Below, in pieces: positions 1 to 9,181 of a DNA stretch of 64,000 nucleotides. The first letter of the stretch is position 1; each line of letters begins with the position of its first letter. The DNA lies in NCBI RefSeq assembly GCF_013416555.1, contig NZ_JACCFG010000001.1, positions 1,178,001 through 1,242,000 on the forward strand, given 5' to 3'. A program made the translations under genes and the position numbers. Under the pieces are notes generated by a model that worked only from the letters and a program-made list of their open reading frames with translations, was not told the DNA's origin and ran no database searches. The DNA comes from Sphingomonas sp. R-74633 (GTDB lineage: Bacteria; Pseudomonadota; Alphaproteobacteria; Sphingomonadales; Sphingomonadaceae).

Positions 1-674
1 CGATCCTCGCCCAGGCCGGCGCCCACGTAACCCTCTGTTCGCGCACCGAAAGCGAGATCGAAGCCCTCGCCCAGGAGCTCCGCGAAGCCGGCTATCAGGC
101 CACCGCCTTCCCCCTCGACGTCACCGATACCCCGGCCGTCCGTCGCGAGATCGCCGCCCGCGGGCCCTTCGACATCCTCCTTAACAACGCCGGCGCCAAC
201 CGCATCCGCCCGATCACCGAGGTGAGCGAGGAGGATTATGACGCGGTCCTGAACCTCAATCTCAAGGCAGCCCTGTTCGTCGCCCAGGCCGTCGCCAAGG
301 GCCTGCTCGACGCCGGCAAGCCCGGCTCGATCATCAATGTCTCCTCGCAGATGGGGCATGTCGGCGGCCCGGGCCGCTCGCTCTACAGCGCCTCGAAATT
401 CGCGCTCGAGGGCCTGACCAAATGCATGGCGATCGACCTCGCTCCGCACGGCATCCGGGTCAACACGCTCTGCCCGACCTTCATCGACACCGCGCTCACT
501 CGCCCGATCCTCGATATGCCCGGCACCCGCGAGCGCGTGCTGAACCGCATCGCCTTCGGCCGCCTCGGTCGCATGGACGAACTGAGCGGCCCGCTCCTCC
601 TCCTCGCCTCCGACGCCTCGAGCCTGATGACCGGCAGCGCGGTGATGGTCGATGGCGGCTGGACCGCGGGCTGA
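1..674 (+). CDS. SDR family oxidoreductase, 5' end cut by window
   Basis: Rossmann-fold NAD(P)-dependent oxidoreductase of the classical short-chain dehydrogenase/reductase family. The frame is already open at base 3 (ILAQAGAHVTLCSRTE), so the glycine-rich TGxxxGxG loop lies before the window; the ATG at 222 is internal. Visible are NNAG (183-194), the catalytic Ser region INVSSQMG, the catalytic YSASK and a C-terminal MVDGGW typical of SDRs. It resembles FabG-like or gluconate 5-dehydrogenase-like members, but the substrate cannot be read from sequence. A VOC protein follows 13 bases later and may be co-transcribed. Confidence 0.9.
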   Translation, partial: ILAQAGAHVTLCSRTESEIEALAQELREAGYQATAFPLDVTDTPAVRREIAARGPFDILLNNAGANRIRPITEVSEEDYDAVLNLNLKAALFVAQAVAKGLLDAGKPGSIINVSSQMGHVGGPGRSLYSASKFALEGLTKCMAIDLAPHGIRVNTLCPTFIDTALTRPILDMPGTRERVLNRIAFGRLGRMDELSGPLLLLASDASSLMTGSAVMVDGGWTAG

Positions 675-687
675 GTAAGGTGGGGCC

Positions 688-1056
688 ATGCCCAACCTCG
701 CCACCACCACGATCCGCCCCTTCGTCCCCGGCGGCAAGGACTTCGCCCTCTCCAAGCGCTTCTACCAGGCGCTCGGCTTCGAGCTGACCTTCGAGGCGGG
801 AAGCATTGCCGGTTTTGCCTGTAATTCCGGCAGCTTCCTCCTTCAGGACTATTTTCAGGAAGGCTGGGGCGGCAACTTCATGATGCAGCTCATCGTCGAG
901 GATCTCGACGCCTGGTGGGCGCATATCCAGGCGCTCGACCTGCCGGGTAATTTCGGCGTGCCCGCGCCCAGGGCACCCGCGCTGATGCCTTGGGGCCTGA
1001 CACTAGCCTATGTCTTCGGCCCCTGCGGCGAGCTGTGGCATGTGGTCCAGGCCTAG
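688..1056 (+). CDS. VOC (glyoxalase/bleomycin-resistance fold) protein
   Basis: A 122-residue single-module vicinal-oxygen-chelate protein. It starts with the beta-strand FVPGGKDF, continues with the helix SKRFYQALGFEL, and ends in [10 protein letters not shown], where the family's C-terminal metal-ligand Glu normally lies. The length fits one VOC repeat pair working as a dimer. AAGGTGGGG lies just before the ATG. Family members range from glyoxalases to antibiotic-binding proteins, so the substrate is unknown. Its TAG stop overlaps the TAG of the convergent GH115 gene in a shared CTAG. Confidence 0.8.
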   Translation: MPNLATTTIRPFVPGGKDFALSKRFYQALGFELTFEAGSIAGFACNSGSFLLQDYFQEGWGGNFMMQLIVEDLDAWWAHIQALDLPGNFGVPAPRAPALMPWGLTLAYVFGPCGELWHVVQA

Positions 1057-3629
1057 CGCCCGCCCAGATAGCTCCCCGGCAGCGCGCCTGTCCCGACCAC
1101 GATCCGCTGCAGCACGATATTGTCGTCGATCCGCCAGACCTTCAGCACATGCTCGCCCGCCGCAACGCCCGGGAAGCGCGCCTCGAGCACCCGTGCATTG
1201 TCCTCCACCGCCCGCTCCCAGTCATGCTTCGGCTTGCTGTCAGCGGCATTGGGTGACGGCGTGAGCAGGTCGGTCAGCACCTGCACCGGCCCGTCGTCGA
1301 TCGACACGCCGACCCTCAGCGTCCCGTCGGCGCCGGTGCCCAGCGTCGGCACCAGGATCAGCTGTATCGGCAGCGCGCCCGCCTTGGCGGCGGTGACCGC
1401 ATATTCCAGCCGAACGCCATCCTCAGGCGTGGTCGCGGGCCGCCCCTGCGGCAGCGCCAGCACCGCGCTCTGGGTCCGCCCGAGATGCGGGATCCTGGTC
1501 CAGCGCAGCCCTTTGCCGTCCACCGCACGGACATAGTCGCCAGCTTCGATCGCCGCCCCCTCGCCCGGCAACGCCGGCGCGGCGAGGCGGATCACCGGGG
1601 CGTGGCCCGGCACGCGCAGCACCTTGGGCATCACCTGCTTCTCGGGCTGCTGCCAATTGGTGTACCCGATATGGGTCTGGAGCATCATCCCGTCCCACTT
1701 GCCGCCAGCGATCTCGTGATAGTCTTTGCTCAGCACCTGGTCGTTCGCGAACAGGCGCTCGGCCCTGTCCGCAAAGAAGTTGGCCTGCGGATCATTGGCC
1801 GCGGCAAGGCGCCGGTTCCAGGCGACATTGTAATAGAGCCGATAGAGGTTCGCCATTGCCGCGATCGGATGATCGACCAGCTGGAAATATGCAGGATATT
1901 CGCCCGTTCGCAGCCGCGACCGCATGCGCACCATCGCATCCTCCAGCGCATCCCATTCCTTCACCATCGCGCCGAACTCGCCGCCGTCCAGCTCCAGCCC
2001 AGCGCCCTTGCCCAGCGCGAAGCTGTCGGCATCGATCAGCTCGGGTTTCCGCCGCGCGGCGAGCTGCGAATAGCGCGTCAGCAGCGCCCCGATCGCCTTG
2101 CCGTTCTCCGCGCCAAACTGCTCGGATGCCCATTCCGCCGGATACGCCGCCAGCGCCTCGGGCGTCATCGCCTCGGGGTTCCAGGCCTGTTTCAGGAAGA
2201 AGCTCAACGGATATTCCATCGGCTTCAGGTCACCGACATTGACGATCCACAGCGCCCGCGCGCCGCGCTGCCAGGCCAGGTCCATCTGCTGCCAGCTCTT
2301 CTCGATCTGGTTGGCGTTGAGCCACTTGTAGTTGCGGGGCCCGCCGACATAATCGAAGTGATAATAGACCCCATAGCCGCCCTTGCGCGGCGCTGCGCCC
2401 GGATCGGGCAACCGCCGAATCTGCCCCCAATTATCGTCGGAAAACAGCAGCGTGACATCGTCGGGCACCTGCATGCCGTGGTCGTAATAGTCCTGCACTT
2501 CCTTGTAGAGCGCCCAGACCTGCGGCGTCCTGTCCGCAGGCTTGCCGGTCACCTCGGCGATGATCTTGCGCTGGTCGGCAACGATCCCCTCGAGCAGCTT
2601 GGTCGCAGTGCCCTCCGCCATCGGCTCGTCGCCATCGCCGCGCATGCCGACCGTTACCAGGCTCTCATAGCCCTTGCCGTCGCCCTTCGACATCATCCGC
2701 TCGATCCCGCCCCGCCAGAAGGCACGCAAATTGGCGGCGTTGGTCGAATAGTCCCACTTGCCCCCGGTCACCCCGCCCCCGGTATTGCGGTGCCACTCGT
2801 CCTGCGCCCGCGTCATCGGTTCGTGGTGCGACGTGCCCATGACGATGCCCATCTCGTCGGCCAGCACCTTGCTCTGCGGATCGTCGTCGTTGAACGCGCG
2901 CGGCGCCCACATCGCCGGCCAGAGGTAATTGCCCTTCAGCCGCAGCTCGAGCTCGAAAATATGCGCATAGGCCTTGGCATTCGCCCCGCCGAACTTCTTC
3001 TGTACCCAGGTAGAAAAGCTCGGCGCCTCGTCGTTGATGAAGAAGCCGCGATAGCGCACTTTGGGCTGATCGCGCCGCGATCCGGCGGTGAGGTACACAT
3101 TGGCGCGCTTCGCCACCGGCACATCGGCGAACCAGTGCCAGGGCGAGACGCCGATCTTCTCGGAGATGTCGTACGCGCCATAGACCGCGCCGCGCCGGTC
3201 CGATCCGACGATCACCAGCGCGCGGGCCACGCCCGGCATCGGGTTGTCGACGATGATCTGGCGGAACGCCTCCCATTCGCCGGCGACGTCCTGCGCCTTG
3301 ATCTTGCCGGCGCGGACCAGCGCATCGATCATCGGACTCTGGCCGAGCACGCCGATCATCACGACGCGACCGTCGGCGCCTGCCTGCCCCACCACAGGCA
3401 CGATCTTCGCGCCGCTCACTCGCTGGAGGTCGCCCGCAAACCCGTCGCCGGCGTGGCGCACCGCAGGGTCGGCGCCGGGGTCGATCAGCACGCTCGCCGG
3501 CTTGCCCTTCTCGATCAACGCGAAGCTCGCCGGGTCAGGGCTGGCACAAACCGTCACCGCGCCTTCACAGGCCAGCGCAGGCGCCGAGACCATCGTCGCC
3601 ACCCAAGCCGCCGCCACCAACAAGCGCAT
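1053..3629 (-). CDS. GH115 family alpha-glucuronidase, secreted
   Basis: An 858-residue glycoside hydrolase of family GH115, whose characterised members remove (4-O-methyl)-glucuronic acid from internal xylose residues of xylan. The N-terminus [20 protein letters not shown] is a Sec signal peptide cleaved near residue 20, so the enzyme is probably periplasmic or outer-membrane associated. Family landmarks seen are [10 protein letters not shown] (about 192-201), the [11 protein letters not shown] segment (231-241), and MGTSHHEPM; the C-terminal beta-rich part is intact. It is not beside other xylan genes; dcd lies divergently upstream and the nearest other glycosidase is 37 kb away. The family call is firm; substrate is inferred from the family. 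Confidence 0.9.
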   Translation of the reverse strand: MRLLVAAAWVATMVSAPALACEGAVTVCASPDPASFALIEKGKPASVLIDPGADPAVRHAGDGFAGDLQRVSGAKIVPVVGQAGADGRVVMIGVLGQSPMIDALVRAGKIKAQDVAGEWEAFRQIIVDNPMPGVARALVIVGSDRRGAVYGAYDISEKIGVSPWHWFADVPVAKRANVYLTAGSRRDQPKVRYRGFFINDEAPSFSTWVQKKFGGANAKAYAHIFELELRLKGNYLWPAMWAPRAFNDDDPQSKVLADEMGIVMGTSHHEPMTRAQDEWHRNTGGGVTGGKWDYSTNAANLRAFWRGGIERMMSKGDGKGYESLVTVGMRGDGDEPMAEGTATKLLEGIVADQRKIIAEVTGKPADRTPQVWALYKEVQDYYDHGMQVPDDVTLLFSDDNWGQIRRLPDPGAAPRKGGYGVYYHFDYVGGPRNYKWLNANQIEKSWQQMDLAWQRGARALWIVNVGDLKPMEYPLSFFLKQAWNPEAMTPEALAAYPAEWASEQFGAENGKAIGALLTRYSQLAARRKPELIDADSFALGKGAGLELDGGEFGAMVKEWDALEDAMVRMRSRLRTGEYPAYFQLVDHPIAAMANLYRLYYNVAWNRRLAAANDPQANFFADRAERLFANDQVLSKDYHEIAGGKWDGMMLQTHIGYTNWQQPEKQVMPKVLRVPGHAPVIRLAAPALPGEGAAIEAGDYVRAVDGKGLRWTRIPHLGRTQSAVLALPQGRPATTPEDGVRLEYAVTAAKAGALPIQLILVPTLGTGADGTLRVGVSIDDGPVQVLTDLLTPSPNAADSKPKHDWERAVEDNARVLEARFPGVAAGEHVLKVWRIDDNIVLQRIVVGTGALPGSYLGGR

Positions 3630-3731
3630 CGCCCTCTCCGTTCTTATTTGTCTGCGTTATGCGTACATGCACAGCTTACCGCAAGCCGGCGCGACAAGCC
3701 GCTTGCCCCGCCGCGCGCTTCCGGCAACACA

Positions 3732-4289
3732 ATGCCCATGATCCTTTCAGACCGCTGGATTCGCGAACAGGCCCTCGCAACGGGTATGATCGAGCCCTTT
3801 GTCGAGGCCCAGCGCCGCGAGGGCTGCATCAGCTACGGCCTCAGCTCCTATGGCTATGACGCGCGCGTCGCCGACGAGTTCAAGATCTTCACCAATGTCG
3901 ATTCGGCGGTGGTGGACCCCAAGGACTTCGCCGCGAACAGCTTTGTCGATCGCAAGACCGATGTGTGCATCATCCCGCCCAACAGCTTTGCGCTGGCTCG
4001 TACGGTCGAATATTTTCGCATCCCGCGCGATACGCTCGTCATCTGCCTCGGCAAGTCGACCTATGCGCGCTGCGGGATCATCGTGAACGTGACGCCGCTC
4101 GAGCCCGAATGGGAGGGCCATGTCACGCTCGAATTCTCGAACACCACGCCGCTCCCCGCCAAGATCTACGCGAATGAGGGCGCGTGCCAGTTCCTGTTCC
4201 TCAAGGGCGATCAGCCCTGCGAGACCAGCTATGCCGATCGCGCGGGCAAATATATGGGCCAGCGCGGCGTGACGCTGCCGCGGCTCTGA
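3732..4289 (+). CDS. dcd: dCTP deaminase
   Basis: Converts dCTP to dUTP plus ammonia, feeding dTMP synthesis via dUMP. The 185-residue product is full length for alphaproteobacterial Dcd. It carries [12 protein letters not shown] near the N-terminus, [10 protein letters not shown], and GHVTLEFSN with the catalytic Glu of the trimeric dUTPase/Dcd fold; it ends in the conserved [14 protein letters not shown]. The same frame is open far upstream antisense to the GH115 gene, but homology begins only at [13 protein letters not shown], so ATG 3732 is chosen (3738 is an alternative). A strong terminator follows at 4311-4342. Confidence 0.97.
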   Translation: MPMILSDRWIREQALATGMIEPFVEAQRREGCISYGLSSYGYDARVADEFKIFTNVDSAVVDPKDFAANSFVDRKTDVCIIPPNSFALARTVEYFRIPRDTLVICLGKSTYARCGIIVNVTPLEPEWEGHVTLEFSNTTPLPAKIYANEGACQFLFLKGDQPCETSYADRAGKYMGQRGVTLPRL

Positions 4290-4310
4290 TCCGGCACCAT
4301 TGGACATGAA

Positions 4311-4342
4311 AAAGGCGCCGCGTGGGGCGGCGCCTGTTTTTT
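4311..4342 (+). terminator. Rho-independent terminator of dcd
   Basis: A perfect 8-bp stem, GGCGCCGC (4314-4321) with GCGGCGCC (4327-4334), five-base loop, followed by TGTTTTTT. It lies 22 bases after the dcd stop and points with dcd; the A-run before the stem could also let it act weakly on the minus strand for the small TPR gene. Confidence 0.85.
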
Positions 4343-4385
4343 GCCGCCGGCCGCGCTTCTGCGCAGCCAGACGGCCGGAATGGGA

Positions 4386-4751
4386 TCAGCGCGCGCTCAG
4401 CTGGAGCGTGCGGATATATTGAAGCCCCTTGTTGGCGATCGCATGCGACATCGCGACGCGGTCGGCCGACTGGTCCATCTCGACATCGCGCTGCTGGAGC
4501 ACCTGGATGTAGAGCGCCCGAGCCTGGGACGTACGTCCGGTCTGGGCATAGACCGCAGCGAGATTGAGCAGCAGTTCGGGCTGGCCCGGATCCATCCGAA
4601 GACGGTTGTTGAGCTGCTGTTCGGCCTGCGAAAGATCACCATTGAAGATGGCGGCACTGGCTACGGGATCCCCGTCGCTACGCTGGGCCTGCGCGGGAAG
4701 CGCGGCGAGCGCGAACGGGGCGGCCGCAAGGACAATGAGCGCGGTGCGCAT
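4386..4751 (-). CDS. Small exported tetratricopeptide-like protein
   Basis: A 121-residue protein with a clear Sec signal peptide (MRTALIVLAAAPFALAALPAQA) and a mature part with about two TPR-like helices: FNGDLSQAEQQLNNRLRMDP and PELLLNLAAVYAQTGRTSQA. TPR units mediate protein contacts, so a periplasmic adaptor role is plausible, but no function is known. The ATG has an excellent Shine-Dalgarno (GAAGGAGTAGGAG). It lies downstream of exbD on the same strand, but a terminator at 4884-4917 separates them, so it probably has its own promoter in the AT-richer 4760-4850 stretch. Confidence 0.75.
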   Translation of the reverse strand: MRTALIVLAAAPFALAALPAQAQRSDGDPVASAAIFNGDLSQAEQQLNNRLRMDPGQPELLLNLAAVYAQTGRTSQARALYIQVLQQRDVEMDQSADRVAMSHAIANKGLQYIRTLQLSAR

Positions 4752-4883
4752 AACTCCTACTCCTTCTGTTACGGCACGGATACAGTTCCGTGACTCTTTG
4801 AAGACAGTAAAGTTACACTTCTATGACGCCTTCACAAGCGGAGATATGTTACAGTCCGCTCAACCCCACGACCGGCTTGACGC

Positions 4884-4917
4884 ACAAAAAGAAAGGCGGC
4901 CCCGAAGGACCGCCTTT
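4884..4917 (-). terminator. Rho-independent terminator of tonB-exbBDD operon
   Basis: On the minus strand AAAGGCGG pairs with CCGCCTTT (outer arms 4892-4899 and 4910-4917; one C/A mismatch, then two more G-C pairs and a CGAA-type loop), followed by CTTTTT. It lies about 35 bases after the last exbD stop and would end the TonB operon. Confidence 0.8.
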
Positions 4918-4951
4918 CCTGTTCCCGGATCCGGCCCCGAAGGGCGGCAGA

Positions 4952-5377
4952 TCAGAAATCGCTGCGATACTGCTCGTTGCCGACGAAGCCGAGCTTGTTC
5001 ACGTTCGAGCGCTTGATGATCGCAAGAACGCGGTCGACGACTTCGTAGCGCGCCTGCGGGTCGGGCTGGAAGTGCAGCTCCGGCTCGGGCGAGATCTGCA
5101 GAGACGCATCGAGATACTGGCGGAGCGTCACATCGTCGATCGGCACGCTGTTCCAGAAAACCTGGCCCTGCGGGTCGATATAGACCTTGTTCTTCTCCGG
5201 CTCGACGATGTTCTGCGGCTGGTTGTTCGACTGAGGAAGGTCGACCTTAACCGCATGCGTCTGGATCGGGATGGTGATGATGAACATGATGAGTAGAACG
5301 AGCATGACGTCGATCAACGGCGTCGTGTTCATTTCCATCATCGGCTCGCCGTCGTCGCGGCCACCGCTCATTGCCAT
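4952..5377 (-). CDS. exbD: ExbD/TolR-type biopolymer transport protein (second copy)
   Basis: A 141-residue inner-membrane protein of the ExbD/TolR family, part of the proton-driven motor that powers TonB. The sequence shows a short cytoplasmic N-terminus, MNTTPLIDVMLVLLIMFIIT with the essential membrane Asp in the single transmembrane helix, and a periplasmic domain. It is the second of two adjacent ExbD genes, 27 bases after the first, with RBS GAAGGAG. The copies differ in the periplasmic part: this one has QHYR-poor LQISPEPELHFQPDPQARYE. It ends the tonB-exbB-exbD-exbD operon. Confidence 0.93.
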   Translation of the reverse strand: MAMSGGRDDGEPMMEMNTTPLIDVMLVLLIMFIITIPIQTHAVKVDLPQSNNQPQNIVEPEKNKVYIDPQGQVFWNSVPIDDVTLRQYLDASLQISPEPELHFQPDPQARYEVVDRVLAIIKRSNVNKLGFVGNEQYRSDF

Positions 5378-5404
5378 TTACGTGACTCCTTCAAACGGTG
5401 CGCG

Positions 5405-5884
5405 TTAGAGGCGGGTCTGGTTCGAACCCGGCTCGGGCTCAGAAATGAAACCAACCTTGACGAAACCCGCCATCTGCATCGCGAAGATCGTGCCACCGAT
5501 GCAGCGGTACGGCGTGTTCACGTCACCGCGGATATGCACTTCGGGAAGCTCGAGGCCGGCAGCGTTGATGCCGCCCTGCTTATCGATTTCCTGCTTGAGC
5601 TTCTTCACTGCCTTGTCGACCAGTTCCTGGCTGGTCACCGGGGTCATGCCCCAGAAGACCTTGCACTGGCCGTTCTCAGCCGTGACCGAAAGCGCCACGT
5701 TTTCCGGCTTGGTGACCGTCGGCTCGAACTGCACCTTCGGCAGTTCCAGCTTGACCGTCTGAATCACCACGGGAACGGCGATGAGGAAGATGATCAGAAG
5801 CACCAGCATCACGTCCACCAGCGGCGTGGTATTGATGTCCGACATCGGGGCGTCGTCGCCGCCACCGCCTGAGCTAATCGCCAT
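5405..5884 (-). CDS. exbD: ExbD/TolR-type biopolymer transport protein (first copy)
   Basis: A 159-residue ExbD family protein. The membrane helix follows MSDINTTPLVDVMLVLLIIF, with the proton-handling Asp. The periplasmic domain is longer than in the second copy and carries two cysteines (GQCKVFWG and YRCIGGTIF) that could form a disulfide. With ExbB it forms the TonB motor. It lies 87 bases after exbB and 27 before the second exbD, all on one strand with good Shine-Dalgarno sites. Whether both ExbDs work in one complex or serve different receptors cannot be told. Confidence 0.93.
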   Translation of the reverse strand: MAISSGGGGDDAPMSDINTTPLVDVMLVLLIIFLIAVPVVIQTVKLELPKVQFEPTVTKPENVALSVTAENGQCKVFWGMTPVTSQELVDKAVKKLKQEIDKQGGINAAGLELPEVHIRGDVNTPYRCIGGTIFAMQMAGFVKVGFISEPEPGSNQTRL

Positions 5885-5971
5885 TGGGCGTTATCCTATC
5901 CTTCTGCGCCCGCCGGGAAACCCGGCGAGCCACGGCCGCACGGGACGAACCCCGTGCGGCCAGGTCTTCAG

Positions 5972-6730
5972 TTACGCGCGCGGCGCAGTCGTCGCAGCCG
6001 GGGCAGCCTTGGCAGCGCCAGCCTTCTTGACCGCCGGACGGACGCGGCCGTCCGAAGCCAGGTAGCCGAGCACGTCGTTCGAGAACGCGTTCAGGCTCTC
6101 CTGGATCGACTTGTTGCGACGCTGCAGGAAGTTGTAGGCGAGCACCGCCGGAACGGCGACGACCAGACCGAGCGCGGTCATGATCAGTGCTTCACCGACC
6201 GGGCCGGCGACGGCGTCGATCGAGGCCTGACCGGCAGCGCCGATCTTGATGAGCGCGCGGTAGATGCCGATAACCGTACCGAACAGACCGATGAACGGCG
6301 CGGTAGCGCCGACGGTCGCGAGGAAGGCCAGGCCGCCGTTGAGCGCCGAGTTGATGGTCGCTTCCGAGCGCGACAGCGAGCCGTGCAGCCAGTCATGAGC
6401 CTCGACCGGATCGGTGAGTTCCTTGTACTGCTCCTGGGCGGTCAGGCCGTCGTCGACGATCTGGCGATAGGCCGAGTTCTTCTCGAGCTTCGCCGCGCCT
6501 TCGCGCAGGCTGTTCGCCGACCAGAAGGCGCCGCGCACGCGCTTCGCCTGGTTGATGATCTTCTGCTGCTCGAAGAGCTTGGTGAAGAAGATGTAGAGCG
6601 AAACGAAGAGCATCAGCACCAGGATCGCAAACACGGTCTGCGAGATCAGGCCGCCTTCCTTGAGCGCCGGGATGAGGCCGTACGGGTTGTCGCCCTTGGG
6701 CGCCGCTGCGGCGAGAATGGTCGTGAGCAT
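5972..6730 (-). CDS. exbB: ExbB/TolQ/MotA-family proton channel
   Basis: A 252-residue inner-membrane protein that forms the pentameric proton channel around ExbD and TonB. Three transmembrane segments are visible: about 29-48 (ISQTVFAILVLMLFVSLYIF), then two in the conserved block FLATVGATAPFIGLFGTVIG and ALIMTALGLVVAVPAVLAYN. The C-terminus has an unusual Ala/Lys-rich tail (KKAGAAKAAPAATTAPRA). RBS GAGGAAAG precedes the ATG. It is the second gene of the operon, between tonB and exbD. Confidence 0.95.
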   Translation of the reverse strand: MLTTILAAAAPKGDNPYGLIPALKEGGLISQTVFAILVLMLFVSLYIFFTKLFEQQKIINQAKRVRGAFWSANSLREGAAKLEKNSAYRQIVDDGLTAQEQYKELTDPVEAHDWLHGSLSRSEATINSALNGGLAFLATVGATAPFIGLFGTVIGIYRALIKIGAAGQASIDAVAGPVGEALIMTALGLVVAVPAVLAYNFLQRRNKSIQESLNAFSNDVLGYLASDGRVRPAVKKAGAAKAAPAATTAPRA

Positions 6731-6812
6731 TTCGGTTCTTTCCTCTAACTAAATAGCGCTTTTTCCACAGGTGCCAGCGCGCCCCCAGGAGCGCGCCAGC
6801 CAAACACACGGC

Positions 6813-7490
6813 CTAGGACGGAATCTTCCAGGTGAAGCTGCCGTTATAGGGAGCCGGGATCTTGTTGCCCGACGCGTCCTCGGCCGGATTGAACCGGGCG
6901 CGGCGCTTGAGCAGCGAGCATGCCGTGGTGTCGAGAACGGACACGCCGCTCGAACCCGTCACAGTGCAGTTGGTCACCTTGCCCGACGCATCGACGTCGA
7001 GGCGAAAACGAACGGTACCGGCCTGCTCGGCGCGGAGCGCGGAGGCAGGATAGTCGTCGTCCGTAACCCAGCTCTGCGGCGAACCGCGCGGCGTGAGCTT
7101 CTTGGCGACGGCCGGCGGCGCGGGCGGCCGAGGCGGAGCAACCGGCGCCGGAGGCGTCGGCGGCTGCATCGGCGGCGGCGGCAGCTGGATGTTCGGCGTC
7201 GTTGCGATCTGGGGCGACGGAGTCGGCACCTGGACCAGCGACGGCGGCACCGCAATCTGCGTCGGCGGCGGCGGCACTGGCGTGTCAGGCGGCGGCGGCG
7301 GCGGCGGAATTTCTTCCGGCGGCGGCGGCGGTTCCTGCACGTCGAAGGTGTTCAGCTTTTCAGCCTGCTTCTTGATATATTGGTAAGCAAGGCCGGTGAC
7401 GAAGGCATATCCCATGCCGGCCACAATCACCGCGACCAAAACGATCGCGACGACCCGACTGCCACTTACATTCCGGTCAGCGTAAGCCAT
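6813..7490 (-). CDS. tonB: TonB family energy transducer
   Basis: A 225-residue TonB protein that links the inner-membrane ExbBD motor to outer-membrane receptors. It has one N-terminal transmembrane helix (about 12-32, VVAIVLVAVIVAGMGYAFV), a long periplasm-spanning proline-rich linker (PPPPPEEIPPPPPPPDTPV and onward), and a C-terminal TonB domain from YPASALRAEQAGTVRFRLDV to the end. Two Cys in the C-terminal domain (TNCTV and TACSLL) could pair. It is first in the operon; the 231-base gap upstream, shared with a divergent gene, should hold the promoter. The receptor at 60-63k is a plausible partner. Confidence 0.93.
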   Translation of the reverse strand: MAYADRNVSGSRVVAIVLVAVIVAGMGYAFVTGLAYQYIKKQAEKLNTFDVQEPPPPPEEIPPPPPPPDTPVPPPPTQIAVPPSLVQVPTPSPQIATTPNIQLPPPPMQPPTPPAPVAPPRPPAPPAVAKKLTPRGSPQSWVTDDDYPASALRAEQAGTVRFRLDVDASGKVTNCTVTGSSGVSVLDTTACSLLKRRARFNPAEDASGNKIPAPYNGSFTWKIPS

Positions 7491-7721
7491 TCGGCAACGT
7501 CACTCCTCTAATCCTGACATGCAGACCTGTTACGACCGGATACGCGACCCGTGCACAGATCTGCCCGCCGTGCGCTCTATGCGTCCTATTCGGCAGCGGG
7601 CGAGTCTCTATCGCGCGCACCCGGAGGACGCAAACCCTTTGTCGGACAAACGGGGCGTACAGCCGCCCGGTGACATAATTATTTCTACAAAGCACGGCCG
7701 CAATCCGCTAATCCGAACGGC

Positions 7722-8558
7722 ATGAAGTGCACCTTTCCCACCATATTTTCTTGCGCGATTGCGCTGGCTGCACCCTTAGGTGCAGCCGCTAAACCCCAGC
7801 AAACGCAGGCACAAACCAGTGCTGTTTTACCCAGCTATGCCACCCTGGCGAAGCAGGTGACGACGGCGCCGCTCATTATTGATGGGCGCATTCGCAAAGC
7901 GGATCGCCTGAGCGCCGAGGAATCGCCCGGCCTCGCGCCCGGCATGGCCCGATTCCTGGTCGAGGCGGATGTTTCAGCCCTGATTCGGGGCACTCAGGCG
8001 ATGGCGTCGCGCATCACCTACACCGCCGATGTTCCGCTGAATGCGAAGGGCAAGGCACCCAAGCTCGCCAAGCAGCGCGTGCTGCTGTTCGCCCGCCCCG
8101 TGCCGAGCCGCCCGGGCATGGTGCAGCTCACCGGATTGCAGAGCCAGATGAACTGGTTGCCCGAGCTGGACGCCCAGGTCCGCGCTATCACCAAGGACGC
8201 GCTTGCGTCCAACGCGCCGCCCGCGATCACCGGCGTCGGCAACGCCTTTCACGTCCCCGGATCGCTGCCCGGCGAGGGCGAGACCCAGGTCTTCCTGCAG
8301 ACCGCGAGCGGCCTGCCGGTCTCGCTCCAGATCCTCCGCCGCCCGGGCGAGACGACGCGCTGGAGTGTTTCATTGGGGGACATTGTCGACGATTCGGCCG
8401 GCGCGCCGAGCGCGAACACCTTCCTCTGGTACCGTCTCGCCTGCGGCCTGCCGCGCAGCCTGCCGGCGGAAGCGGTCGAGTCGGACGACGCCCAGAACGC
8501 AGGCAAGGCGCGCGAAGACTATCAGTACGTCCTGCGCTCGCTGGGGCCGTGCACGTAA
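7722..8558 (+). CDS. Exported protein of unknown function
   Basis: A 278-residue protein with a Sec signal peptide (TIFSCAIALAAPLGAAA). I do not recognise a named domain. The mature part is a mix of predicted beta strands (APLIIDGRIRKADR, LVEADVSALIRG, RVLLFARPV) with two Cys near the end (LACGLP, GPCT). It resembles proteins seen as conserved hypotheticals in sphingomonads (recollection, not checked). It stands alone, divergent from tonB, with a weak Shine-Dalgarno and a paired palindrome right after its stop. Confidence 0.7.
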   Translation: MKCTFPTIFSCAIALAAPLGAAAKPQQTQAQTSAVLPSYATLAKQVTTAPLIIDGRIRKADRLSAEESPGLAPGMARFLVEADVSALIRGTQAMASRITYTADVPLNAKGKAPKLAKQRVLLFARPVPSRPGMVQLTGLQSQMNWLPELDAQVRAITKDALASNAPPAITGVGNAFHVPGSLPGEGETQVFLQTASGLPVSLQILRRPGETTRWSVSLGDIVDDSAGAPSANTFLWYRLACGLPRSLPAEAVESDDAQNAGKAREDYQYVLRSLGPCT

Positions 8559-8564
8559 CAAAGC

Positions 8565-8645
8565 GTCACCCCGGCGAAAGCCGGGGCCTCGTGCCTCAGG
8601 CCGTCCGCTTACCGCCTGAGATCCCGGCTTTCGCCGGAGTGAACG
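8565..8645. repeat. REP-like paired palindrome, ATCTC type (copy a)
   Basis: Two inverted palindromic units fill the gap between convergent genes: CACCCCGGCGAAAGCCGGGG (from 8567) and a reverse-orientation unit CCCGGCTTTCGCCGG (8623-8637). The left unit ends in a CTCGTGC tag and the right unit starts with GCCTGAGAT, the same order as the copy at 23071. It could form a long cruciform or a bidirectional terminator-like RNA hairpin. Confidence 0.85.
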
Positions 8646-8646
8646 A

Positions 8647-9018
8647 TTAGCGGCGCCCGCGCACCAGCGTGATCCCGATCGATTCGCCCTGCTCGGCGAT
8701 CGCCAGCTTCACGATTCGCACCTCGACACGGCGCACCCGCGCATCGCCGACGAACAGCGTGTCGCAGATATGCTCGGCCACCGCTTCCACCAGCGTGAAG
8801 TGCACGTCCTTGGGCAGCGCGTCGGTCGCGGCGTGCTTGACGTCCATATAGTTCTTCGACGCCTTGAGCGGCGTATCCGGCTCGAAGCGCTCGGGCAGGT
8901 CGATATCCACCGTCACCGAGATCCGCAGCGGCTGCGGCAGATGCGTCTCTTCCGAATAGACGCCGGTGAGGAGTTCGACTTCCAGGTCGTGCACCTGGAG
9001 CTGCAGGGAATCGGACAA
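8647..9018 (-). CDS. folB: Dihydroneopterin aldolase
   Basis: Splits 7,8-dihydroneopterin to 6-hydroxymethyl-dihydropterin and glycolaldehyde in folate synthesis. The 123-residue reading (TTG start at 9018, LSDSLQLQVHDLEV) matches the family length of about 120. It contains GVYSEE near the N-terminus, where the pterin-binding region begins, TLVEAVAEHICD in the middle, and RIVKLAIAEQG with the conserved Lys near the C-terminus. The frame is open to another TTG at 9057, adding 13 residues without family similarity. Its 3' end abuts a REP-like element and no other folate gene is nearby. Confidence 0.85.
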   Translation of the reverse strand: MSDSLQLQVHDLEVELLTGVYSEETHLPQPLRISVTVDIDLPERFEPDTPLKASKNYMDVKHAATDALPKDVHFTLVEAVAEHICDTLFVGDARVRRVEVRIVKLAIAEQGESIGITLVRGRR

Positions 9019-9181
9019 GTGGCCTGAGCCTTTCAGGGGGAAACAGGCCGCGGCCAATAGCAGATGCGCGCCCGGGGGGAACCCCGCCCCTCCCGCAGGC
9101 GCCCGGGATACTTATATTCAGACTTGCGAAAGCGCCCATCGGCGCTATTGCGCGCGGCCCCGAGTTCGATCTCGGGGCGTT

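Noticed and set aside
1485..3731. Very long plus-strand open frame running into dcd
   Set aside because: It is antisense to the GH115 gene, His/Arg-rich and without domains; only the last 185 codons (dcd) are real. High GC keeps antisense frames open.
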